A program made the translations under genes and the position numbers. The notes beneath the pieces were generated by a model. It worked only from the letters and a program-made list of their open reading frames with translations. It was not told the origin of the DNA and ran no database searches. A stretch of 10,740 nucleotides of DNA from Actinomycetota bacterium (GTDB lineage: Bacteria > Actinomycetota > Actinomycetes > Streptosporangiales > Streptosporangiaceae): positions 5,038-15,777 of the forward strand of contig PLIQ01000425.1 in assembly GCA_003140115.1 (NCBI GenBank), in the 5' to 3' direction. Shown here piece by piece: positions 5,056 through 10,740 of the stretch (its first letter is position 1; each line of letters starts with the position of its first letter).

Positions 5056-6375
5056 ATGCGAGTAAGTAACAGAAGTGAGGGAGGTCGCCGCCTCCCCAGA
5101 ATGGGTTGGATAGCTCTGGCCGCGGCCCTGGCCCTGGCGGCTGCGGGCTGTTCGTCCTCGTCGAGCTCGAGCTCGACGAGCACGCCTGCCTCCTCGGGCT
5201 CGTCGTCGTCGGCGGCCACGGGCTCGACCACGGTTCCGAACCTGAGCATCGACTCCTTCACCGTCAACATCGCGTCGACCATGAGCCAGCTCAAGGGGCT
5301 GGCCCAGGCCGGGACCAAGGGCGCCACCAGCCTGCAGGTAGGCGTGGTCCTGCCCGACACCACGTCGTCGACGCGGTGGGTTGACTTCGACGCGCCGTAC
5401 TTCAAGCAAGCCTTCCTCGCCGCCGGGTACACCTCGTCGGAGTTCCGCATCGACAACGCGCAGGGCAGCGACGCGACCCAGCTGAGCGACGCGACGGCCG
5501 ACATCAACCTGGGTGCCAAGATCCTGATCGTCTGCCCGCTCGACGGCCCGACTGGCGTCGCGATCGCGAAGCTTGCCGAGCAGAAGGGCGTCACCCTGAT
5601 CGCCTACGACCGCGCCATTTTCGAAGGCACGAAGACCTACTACGTCAGCTTCAACGGCGAGGCGGTGGGTGAGCTGATCGGCACGGGCTTCAACGCCTGC
5701 CTTACGGCCTGGCACATCAAGAACCCCGAGGTCTACGTGCTGAACGGCGGCGAGGACACCGACCCCAACGCGATCGCCTTCGCCACGGGTTACAACAAGG
5801 TGGTCTTCAACCAGGCGGCCAAGTCGGTCGCCGCGGGCGCGAAGGGCACCGCCGACGGCGCCACGCTGGTGGCCGAGAACTTCGCCCCCGGCTGGGACAA
5901 CACCAAGGGCGGCACCATCTTCCAGCAGGCGTTCACCGCCAACCCGAAGATCAACGCCACCATCGAGGCCAATGACGGGCTTGCCAACGCGGTGATCACC
6001 GACCTCAAGGGGGCCGGGGTCAAGCCCAACACGATCCCGACCACGGGTCAGGACGCCACGGCGCAGGGCATGGCCTGGATCCTCGAGGGCTACCAGTGCG
6101 GCTCCGTTTACAAGCCGGTTTACAAGGAGGTCCAGGACGCCGTATCGGTGGCCACGATCCTGCTGGCCGGCCAGACGGTGCCTCCGGCCCTGCTCAACGG
6201 CACGGCCACGGACTCGGCTGACACGAGCATCACCGAGCCGGCGTCCCTGCTGTCGGCCACGTGGGTGACCAAGTCCAACATTGAGTCGACCGTCGTCAAG
6301 GACAACTTCGACACGGCCTCGGCCATCTGCGCGATCGCGGGCGCGAGCGTCTGCTCCGCAAACGGCATCAAGTAA
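5056..6375 (+). CDS. XylF-like sugar-binding lipoprotein of an ABC importer
   Basis: A 439-residue extracytoplasmic sugar-binding protein of the periplasmic-binding-protein type 4 fold. The N-terminus has a basic region (RRLPR), a hydrophobic core (residues 18-30) and a lipobox-like AAGC, giving lipid attachment at C32. A Ser/Thr-rich linker (33-60) separates the anchor from the ligand domain. XylF-like signatures include GVVLPDTTSSTRW near the start of the first lobe, LIAYDRAIF followed by YYVSFNGEAVG, NGGEDTDPNA, EANDGLANAVI and GQDATAQGMAWILEG-YQCGSVYKP. It is longer than E. coli XylF because of the linker and a C-terminal extension with two cysteines (ICAIAGASVC) that could form a disulphide. 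The ATG at 5056 has GAAAGGG eight bases upstream; an ATG at 5101 would leave a shorter signal peptide. It is the first gene of the importer operon, after the repeat-rich leader. Xylose is suggested by similarity only; another monosaccharide is possible. Confidence 0.9.
   Translation: MRVSNRSEGGRRLPRMGWIALAAALALAAAGCSSSSSSSSTSTPASSGSSSSAATGSTTVPNLSIDSFTVNIASTMSQLKGLAQAGTKGATSLQVGVVLPDTTSSTRWVDFDAPYFKQAFLAAGYTSSEFRIDNAQGSDATQLSDATADINLGAKILIVCPLDGPTGVAIAKLAEQKGVTLIAYDRAIFEGTKTYYVSFNGEAVGELIGTGFNACLTAWHIKNPEVYVLNGGEDTDPNAIAFATGYNKVVFNQAAKSVAAGAKGTADGATLVAENFAPGWDNTKGGTIFQQAFTANPKINATIEANDGLANAVITDLKGAGVKPNTIPTTGQDATAQGMAWILEGYQCGSVYKPVYKEVQDAVSVATILLAGQTVPPALLNGTATDSADTSITEPASLLSATWVTKSNIESTVVKDNFDTASAICAIAGASVCSANGIK
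5157..5180. repeat. 24-base perfect palindrome inside the Ser-linker codons
   Basis: The 12 bases CTCGTCGAGCTC at 5157-5168 are followed directly by their exact reverse complement at 5169-5180, with no spacer. It falls in the codons for the poly-Ser linker, created by alternating AGC and TCG serine codons. It could fold as an mRNA or cruciform stem just after the signal-peptide codons; it may equally be a by-product of repeat slippage. Confidence 0.6.
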
Positions 6376-6380
6376 TCAGC

Positions 6381-6426
6381 TGACCTGGGGAGCCTCGGCG
6401 GGTTTCCGCTGAGGTTCCCCAGGTCA
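6381..6426 (+). terminator. Very strong 20-pair intercistronic hairpin (attenuator or RNA stabiliser)
   Basis: Six bases after the binding-protein stop, TGACCTGGGGA at 6381-6391 pairs with TCCCCAGGTCA at 6416-6426. Pairing continues inward through CCTC/GAGG and GCG/CGC with two G-T pairs, giving 20 pairs without a bulge and a six-base loop at 6401-6406. No T run follows. In sugar-importer operons such a stem after the binding-protein gene typically gives more binding protein than membrane components, by partial termination or by blocking 3' decay. That role is inferred from position. Confidence 0.7.
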
Positions 6427-6470
6427 TGAGATAGTTGAGCCTCCGGTAACGCTACTGACGGGTATTGAAG

Positions 6471-7298
6471 ATGACTGAGGTAAACGAGGCCCCGGCAGGC
6501 GCGAGCAGCGGCGGGGAGGACGCGGAACCCCTGCTGAGCATGCGGGGCATCGACAAGCACTTCGGGCCGGTGCAGGCGCTCTACGGGGTGAACCTGGATC
6601 TGTACTCGGGGAAGGTGACCGGCCTGTGCGGAGACAACGGGGCCGGGAAGTCGGTGCTCACCCGCACCATCGCCGGCGCGCACCAGCCGGACCACGGCCA
6701 GATCTTTTTCGAGGGGAAACCGGTACACATCCGGAGTACCCGGGACGCCTCCGCGCTCGGCATCGAGACCGTCTACCAGGATCTGGCGCTGGCCGACAAC
6801 CTGGACATCGTCCAGAACATGTTCCTCGGCCGCGAACGGCTGCGCCACGGCCTGCTCGACGAGGACTCGATGGAACTGGCGGCGGCCGACACCCTGAAGA
6901 CTCTTCGGGTGACCACGGTGCGCTCGATCCGCCAGCCGGTGGCCTCGCTCTCGGGTGGTCAGCGGCAGTCGGTGGCAGTGGCCAAGGCGGTCATGTGGAA
7001 CTCCAAGCTGGTGCTGCTGGACGAGCCCACCGCCGCTCTCGGGGTGGTGCAGACCCGGCAGGTGCTGGACCTGATCAAGCGGCTCCGGGACCAGGGGCTG
7101 GCCGTGATGGTCATCTCCCACAACCTGAACGACGTCTTCGAGGTCGCGGACCGGATCGCGGTGCTGTACCTGGGACGGATGGTGGCCGACGGGCCGGCCG
7201 CGGGCTTCGACCGGCAGAGCGTGGTGGAGTACATGACGACGGGCGCCGCCAACGGGCGGCCGTCCGAGCCTGCCGCATCCGCCAGTGGCGAGGTCTGA
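6471..7298 (+). CDS. Single-domain sugar ABC importer ATPase
   Basis: A 275-residue ABC ATPase that should energise the importer from the cytoplasmic face. Motifs from the ATG: Walker A GDNGAGKS 54-61, Q-loop Q103 in VYQDLALADNLDI, signature LSGGQ 160-164, Walker B LVLLDEP with D184/E185, switch H217 in ISHNLNDVF. It has one nucleotide-binding domain only, like FrcA-type proteins and unlike the roughly 500-residue double-domain XylG/RbsA of enterobacteria. The ATG at 6471 is preceded by GACGGG at 6457-6462; an in-frame TTG at 6465 is possible but poorly placed. It lies 95 bases after the binding-protein gene, past the hairpin at 6381-6426, and is followed closely by the permease genes. The stretch QDLALxDNLDIxxNxxLGRE is shared almost exactly with the ABC half of the kinase fusion, so the two domains are paralogues and might pair with each other. 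Confidence 0.92.
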   Translation: MTEVNEAPAGASSGGEDAEPLLSMRGIDKHFGPVQALYGVNLDLYSGKVTGLCGDNGAGKSVLTRTIAGAHQPDHGQIFFEGKPVHIRSTRDASALGIETVYQDLALADNLDIVQNMFLGRERLRHGLLDEDSMELAAADTLKTLRVTTVRSIRQPVASLSGGQRQSVAVAKAVMWNSKLVLLDEPTAALGVVQTRQVLDLIKRLRDQGLAVMVISHNLNDVFEVADRIAVLYLGRMVADGPAAGFDRQSVVEYMTTGAANGRPSEPAASASGEV

Positions 7299-7302
7299 GC
7301 CC

Positions 7303-8709
7303 ATGGCCCCGGATGGGGAAGACCCCGTGACCGCGGACCCAGGCCAGCCGCCGGCCGAGACGGCGCATGCCCGGCGGCGCCAGACGGAGGCCGAGGCGGT
7401 CGCGCTCGTCGCCGCCCCCGATATGTCCGTAGCCGACGTGCCGCCCGAGCTCCTGGCCCAGACGCTGGGCCAGTACCTGCGGGCCTCGTGGCTCCGCGTC
7501 CGCGGCGGCGACAGCGGTGTCCTGCCCGTGCTCATGGCCATGGTCGTGGTCGCCGTCGTCTTCCAGATCATCACCCCCGAGCACGCCTTCCTGCGGCCGA
7601 GCAACCTCGTGTACATCTTCGGGCTGAGCACCGTGTACATGGTGCTGGCGATCGCCGAGACCCTGGTTCTGCTCATCGCGGAGATCGATCTCTCGGTCGG
7701 CGCGGTCGCGCTGATCGGCGGGGTGATCGCGTTCAAGCTGGTCCAGCAGCCCGGGGCGGACTGGCCGTGGTTGGCGGCCATCCTCGCCGCGCTCGTCGCC
7801 TGCGGCGTGTTCGGCGCCCTCCAGGGGATACTCAGTGCCCGGCTCAAGATCCCGTCCTTCATCGTGACCCTGGGCGGGTTCCTGCTGTTCTCGGGCATCC
7901 TCATCGTCGTCCTCGGCGGTGCCGACGGCTCCGTGAACCTGAACACCTCGGACTCCAACCAGGCCGTCATCTATGACCTGGTCCAGGGGACGATCACCCC
8001 CGTGGCCAGCTGGATACTCCTGGTGGTCGTCGTCGGGGGCATCGGCACTGCCCTGTGGCTGCGCGCGGCCAGCAGACGACGCCAGGGCCTGGTGGCTCCC
8101 CCGAAGAGCGTGACCGCAGTCAGGATCGTCCTGGTGGCAATCGTCGGGGCGGCTGTGGTGGCGGTCTGCACTGTCAACCGCGGCACCTCGCTCAAGTCCG
8201 TGCAGGGACTTCCGTGGGTGATCCCGATCGTCCTCGTCGTCGCTGCCGTCTGGACGCTCGTGCTCGAGCGGACCCGTTTCGGCCGCTACCTGTATGCCAT
8301 CGGCGGCAACCCCGAGGCGGCCCGCCGCGCCGGCGTCAGCCTGGCCGGCATGCGCACCTGGGCCTTCGCGCTCTGCTCGGCGACCGCCGGACTCGGCGGC
8401 ATCCTGCTTGGGTCCTTCTTCTACGGTGAGTACAGCACCAATACGGCCGACCCCGGTCAGCTCGTCCTGTACACCGTCGCCGCCGCCGTCATCGGCGGGG
8501 TCAGCCTGTTCGGCGGCCGGGGTAAGGCCCTGCACGGTGTTCTCGGCGGGCTCCTGATCGGCGGCATCGCCTACGGCGTATCCCTGCTCAACCTGGGCAG
8601 CCTGTCTACGCCGCTGCAATACATCCTGCCCGGCGGCGTGCTCCTGGCCGCCGTGCTCATTGACGTGCTGTCACGGCGCGGTAGTACTGGGAGCGTGACC
8701 CGTGTCTGA
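7303..8709 (+). CDS. XylH/RbsC-type sugar ABC permease, first of a tandem pair
   Basis: A multi-spanning permease of about 468 residues with eight to ten hydrophobic segments. Residues counted from 7303 show the family hallmarks: EIDLSVGA 127-134, IPSFIVTLGG 183-192, RTRFGRYLYAIGGNPEAARRAG ending near 344, and GGVSLFGGRG 398-407. It is longer than E. coli XylH (393) because of a hydrophilic N-terminal extension of about 70 residues and a charged loop near 250-275. Start choice is open: the ATG at 7303 has GGCGAGG nine bases upstream; a GTG at 7327 has GGGGAA six bases upstream; a GTG at 7285 inside the ATPase end has no ribosome site. The gene begins five bases after the ATPase stop and overlaps the second permease by eight bases. 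It is clearly paralogous to the next gene, so the membrane channel is probably a heterodimer. Confidence 0.9.
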   Translation: MAPDGEDPVTADPGQPPAETAHARRRQTEAEAVALVAAPDMSVADVPPELLAQTLGQYLRASWLRVRGGDSGVLPVLMAMVVVAVVFQIITPEHAFLRPSNLVYIFGLSTVYMVLAIAETLVLLIAEIDLSVGAVALIGGVIAFKLVQQPGADWPWLAAILAALVACGVFGALQGILSARLKIPSFIVTLGGFLLFSGILIVVLGGADGSVNLNTSDSNQAVIYDLVQGTITPVASWILLVVVVGGIGTALWLRAASRRRQGLVAPPKSVTAVRIVLVAIVGAAVVAVCTVNRGTSLKSVQGLPWVIPIVLVVAAVWTLVLERTRFGRYLYAIGGNPEAARRAGVSLAGMRTWAFALCSATAGLGGILLGSFFYGEYSTNTADPGQLVLYTVAAAVIGGVSLFGGRGKALHGVLGGLLIGGIAYGVSLLNLGSLSTPLQYILPGGVLLAAVLIDVLSRRGSTGSVTRV

Positions 8710-10057
8710 AGTGCCCGTGTCTCAAGTACCGGCGGACTCCAGCCAGACCCCGGCCGGGGCGACGGACACCACGATGGTGGCCGACCTCACCGCCGCCGAC
8801 GAGGCCGCGGCCGACGTCCCGCCCGAGCTCGTCGCCCAGTCGCTGGGCCAGTACCTGCGGGCCTCGTGGGCCCGGGTCCGCGGCGGCAACAGCGGTGTCC
8901 TGCCCGTGGTCCTGGCCATCGTGGTGGTCGCCATCAGCTTCCAGATCGCGAACTCGAAGTTCCTGTCAGCGCAGAACCTGGTCAACCTCTTCGAGCAGAG
9001 CACCATCTACATGCTGCTGGCCATCGCCGAGATCTTCGCCCTGCTCCTGGGCGAGATCGACCTGTCCGTCGGCCTGGTCATGGGGCTGAGCAGCGTCGTG
9101 GTCGCCGAACTCGTGCAGCCGACCGGCGCGAACTTGCCGTGGTGGGTGGCGATCATCCTGACGCTGATCGCGTCCTGCGCGGTCGGCGCCCTCCAGGGAA
9201 CGCTCGTGGCCCGGCTGCGGATGCCGTCGTTCATCGTCACCCTGGGCGGGCTGCTGATCCTGGAGGGCGTGGCGATCATCGTCCTCGGCGGGAGCCTGGT
9301 TGGTATCGGCAACGCCCAGTACAAGAACGAGCTCGTCCTCTACGACATCTTCTGGGGATCGCTCAACACGACGGTCAGCTGGATCCTGCTGGTCGTGGTC
9401 GTCGGCGCCACCGCTGCCGGGCTCTGGCTGCGGGACGCCGGCAAGCGCCGTCACGGCCTGGAGGCTCCGCCGCGCAGCCTCACCGCGCTGAAGATCGTCC
9501 TGATGGTGGTCGCGGGCGTCGCGCTCGTCGCCATCTGCAGCGTCAACCGGGCCCACGTCGGGACGATTGAGGGAGTTCCCTACATCATCCCGATCGTCCT
9601 GGTCGTGCTGGGCGCCTCGACCATCCTGCTGCAGCGAACTCGCTTCGGCCGCTACGTGTACGCCATCGGCGGCAACGCCGAGGCGGCGCGGCGCGCCGGG
9701 GTCAGCCTGACCGGGATCCGGACCTGGTGTTTCGTCCTGTCCGCCCTGATCTCCGGGATCGCCGGCGTGCTGTTCGCCTCGTGGCAGGTCTCGCTGACCA
9801 CCAACATCATCAAGGCCGCGAACAGCTACGTGCTGCTGGCGGTGGCCGCGGCGGTCATCGGTGGCACCAGCCTGTTCGGCGGCCGGGGCAAGACCATCCA
9901 CGGCGTGCTGGGCGGCCTTGTCATCGGCGGCATCTACAACGGTCTCTACCTGCTAGGTGTGTCGAGTCAGTGGATCGACATCGTGGTCGCCGCGGTGCTG
10001 CTCGCGGCGGCGCTTATCGATGTCCTGTCACGCCGAGGCGCGTCGAACCAGGCGTGA
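8702..10057 (+). CDS. XylH/RbsC-type sugar ABC permease, second of a tandem pair
   Basis: A 451-residue permease of the same family as its upstream neighbour. It has GEIDLSVG 117-124, MPSFIVTLGG 174-183, RTRFGRYVYAIGGNAEAARRAG around 312-333 and GGTSLFGGRG 387-396, with eight to ten membrane segments. The GTG start is supported by GGGAG at 8689-8693, eight bases upstream, and lies inside the end of the first permease gene. Its N-terminal extension (residues 38-70, ADVPPELVAQSLGQYLRASW onward) is nearly the same as that of the first permease in both protein and DNA, marking a tandem duplication. The regions after the ATP-coupling loop and the extracytoplasmic loops (about 195-225 and 360-375) differ most, as expected if the two subunits took different roles. 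It ends the importer operon; no further coupled gene follows. Confidence 0.92.
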   Translation: MSEVPVSQVPADSSQTPAGATDTTMVADLTAADEAAADVPPELVAQSLGQYLRASWARVRGGNSGVLPVVLAIVVVAISFQIANSKFLSAQNLVNLFEQSTIYMLLAIAEIFALLLGEIDLSVGLVMGLSSVVVAELVQPTGANLPWWVAIILTLIASCAVGALQGTLVARLRMPSFIVTLGGLLILEGVAIIVLGGSLVGIGNAQYKNELVLYDIFWGSLNTTVSWILLVVVVGATAAGLWLRDAGKRRHGLEAPPRSLTALKIVLMVVAGVALVAICSVNRAHVGTIEGVPYIIPIVLVVLGASTILLQRTRFGRYVYAIGGNAEAARRAGVSLTGIRTWCFVLSALISGIAGVLFASWQVSLTTNIIKAANSYVLLAVAAAVIGGTSLFGGRGKTIHGVLGGLVIGGIYNGLYLLGVSSQWIDIVVAAVLLAAALIDVLSRRGASNQA

Positions 10058-10070
10058 CCTCAGGGCGTCT

Positions 10071-10112
10071 ACGGACCGTATGTGCGACAATCACTGTTTC
10101 CGAACGGTCCGT
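10071..10112. terminator. Long-loop inverted repeat after the importer operon
   Basis: ACGGACCGT at 10071-10079 is perfectly complementary to ACGGTCCGT at 10104-10112, with a 24-base loop. It lies 13 bases after the last permease stop and 110 bases before the next start. It might be the operon's terminator stem, although the loop is long and no T run follows, or an operator dyad for the downstream gene. Confidence 0.35.
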
Positions 10113-10222
10113 GGTGCATGATCAGATTCTGTGGGCAGTTACTCCTGCATGACCACGTTCTTGGCCGGCGCGCGGGCCACGAACCCCCGGACGTCCCCGT
10201 CCCCGGCCACGTAGGAGGACCG

Positions 10223-10740
10223 ATGCGCCTTGCTGCCCTATCGTCCGACACGATGACACCGGAACAGGTCGGCCTGTACCGGGAGATCCTCAGCGGCCCG
10301 CGCGGCCAGGGCCCGCGCGCGGTCCTGCTCGCCACCGGCGCCGGCGGGCTGGCCGGCCCGTTCAACGTCATGCTGTACGCGCCCGCCGTCGGTCACGCCC
10401 TGCAGGAACTCGGCGCGGCGATCCGGTTCCGGACCGAGCTCACGCCCCGGGTCCGGGAGATGGCCATCCTGGTCGTCGCCCAGGCCTGGGACAGCGCCTA
10501 CGAGCGGTCCTCGCACGAGCCGATCGGCCGCGACGCCGGGCTCACCGACCCGGAGATCAAGGCGCTGCGGGCCGGCACCGATCCCGGCTTCACCGACAAG
10601 GGGGAGCAGGTGGCCTACTCGGTCGTCCGGTCCCTGACCGGCCCGGCGGACCTGGACGACCAGCAGTACCACCTGGCCGTCACCACCCTCGGCGAGCAGG
10701 CCCTGGTCGAGCTGTCCACCCTGGTCGGCTACTACGCCAC
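10223..10740 (+). CDS. Carboxymuconolactone decarboxylase (AhpD-like) family protein, 3' end missing
   Basis: The first 172 codons of an open frame that leaves the right edge without a stop. The start is well supported: ATG at 10223 with AGGAGG at 10213-10218. The protein begins MRLAALSSDTMTPEQVGLYRE, then GPFNVMLYAPAVGHALQELGAAIRF, then the core ELTPRVREMAILVVAQAWDSAYERSSHEP and GRDAGLTDPEIKAL, the pattern of the carboxymuconolactone decarboxylase family. The conserved His of the core (in SSHEP) is present. No CxxC/CxxxC pair is seen in this core, so it resembles the decarboxylase-like branch more than the peroxidase-type AhpD. Members act on lactone or aromatic breakdown intermediates or are uncharacterised. 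It is separated from the importer operon by 165 bases with its own ribosome site, so it is probably a separate unit. The reaction cannot be assigned. Confidence 0.85.
   Translation, partial: MRLAALSSDTMTPEQVGLYREILSGPRGQGPRAVLLATGAGGLAGPFNVMLYAPAVGHALQELGAAIRFRTELTPRVREMAILVVAQAWDSAYERSSHEPIGRDAGLTDPEIKALRAGTDPGFTDKGEQVAYSVVRSLTGPADLDDQQYHLAVTTLGEQALVELSTLVGYYA

Noticed and set aside
4557..5069. A 170-codon plus-strand frame whose ATG overlaps the response-regulator stop (ATGA)
   Set aside because: The overlap looks like coupling, but third-position G/C is low compared with neighbours, no family is recognisable, and the region is dense with repeats and hairpins.
6120..7970. A 616-codon minus-strand open frame across the binding-protein, ATPase and permease genes
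   Set aside because: It lies opposite three genes with clear family motifs; its low-complexity composition is typical of a shadow frame in G/C-rich DNA.
7111..8619. A 502-codon minus-strand open frame opposite the first permease
   Set aside because: Asp/Gln/Gly/Arg-rich product without any domain; it is the antisense of a well-supported membrane protein.
10149..10214. A 21-residue plus-strand leader peptide ending in the ribosome site of the last gene
   Set aside because: No ribosome site, unremarkable composition and no control-codon cluster.
1..10740. CRISPR arrays, tRNA or rRNA genes, insertion sequences, phage genes
   Set aside because: No regularly spaced repeats, no cloverleaf-like segments, no transposase or integrase motifs were found on either strand.

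Overview
The window is high-GC DNA with strong G/C preference at third codon positions, frequent GTG starts and several overlapping stop/start junctions. This suggests an actinobacterium, probably a soil-type filamentous one; I cannot name the genus. All complete genes run on the + strand. The only minus-strand gene is the 5' fragment of an XRE-family regulator at the left edge.

Region 1 (1-1187) is a divergent regulator/exporter unit. An XRE helix-turn-helix gene faces azlC-azlD, a two-component branched-chain amino acid exporter. The short AT-richer gap between them holds two copies of the same inverted repeat (GNGTTC-N8-GAACNC) bracketing a good promoter, which implies regulated and possibly leaderless azlC expression.

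Region 2 (1320-10057) is the main interest: a six-gene sugar-uptake and signalling locus. It begins with an unusual 846-residue protein that fuses a complete sugar-importer-type ABC ATPase domain to two GAF-like domains and a complete soluble histidine kinase. Its stop overlaps the start of an OmpR/KdpE-type response regulator. A 495-base non-coding region follows, with 11-base-periodic direct repeats (candidate response-regulator boxes) and several hairpins. Then come a XylF-like lipoprotein sugar-binding protein, a very strong 20-bp intercistronic hairpin, a single-domain sugar ABC ATPase, and two tandem paralogous XylH/RbsC-type permeases. My working model is that the kinase's ABC domain, a paralogue of the importer ATPase, docks on or mimics the importer. 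Transport state or nucleotide occupancy would then feed into the kinase, which through the response regulator controls the importer operon. The gene order and domains are read directly from the sequence; the flux-sensing mechanism is inference.

Region 3 (10058-10740) has a short gap with a long-loop inverted repeat, then the first 172 codons of a carboxymuconolactone decarboxylase/AhpD-family protein that runs off the right edge. I see no tRNA, rRNA, CRISPR array, insertion sequence or phage gene.
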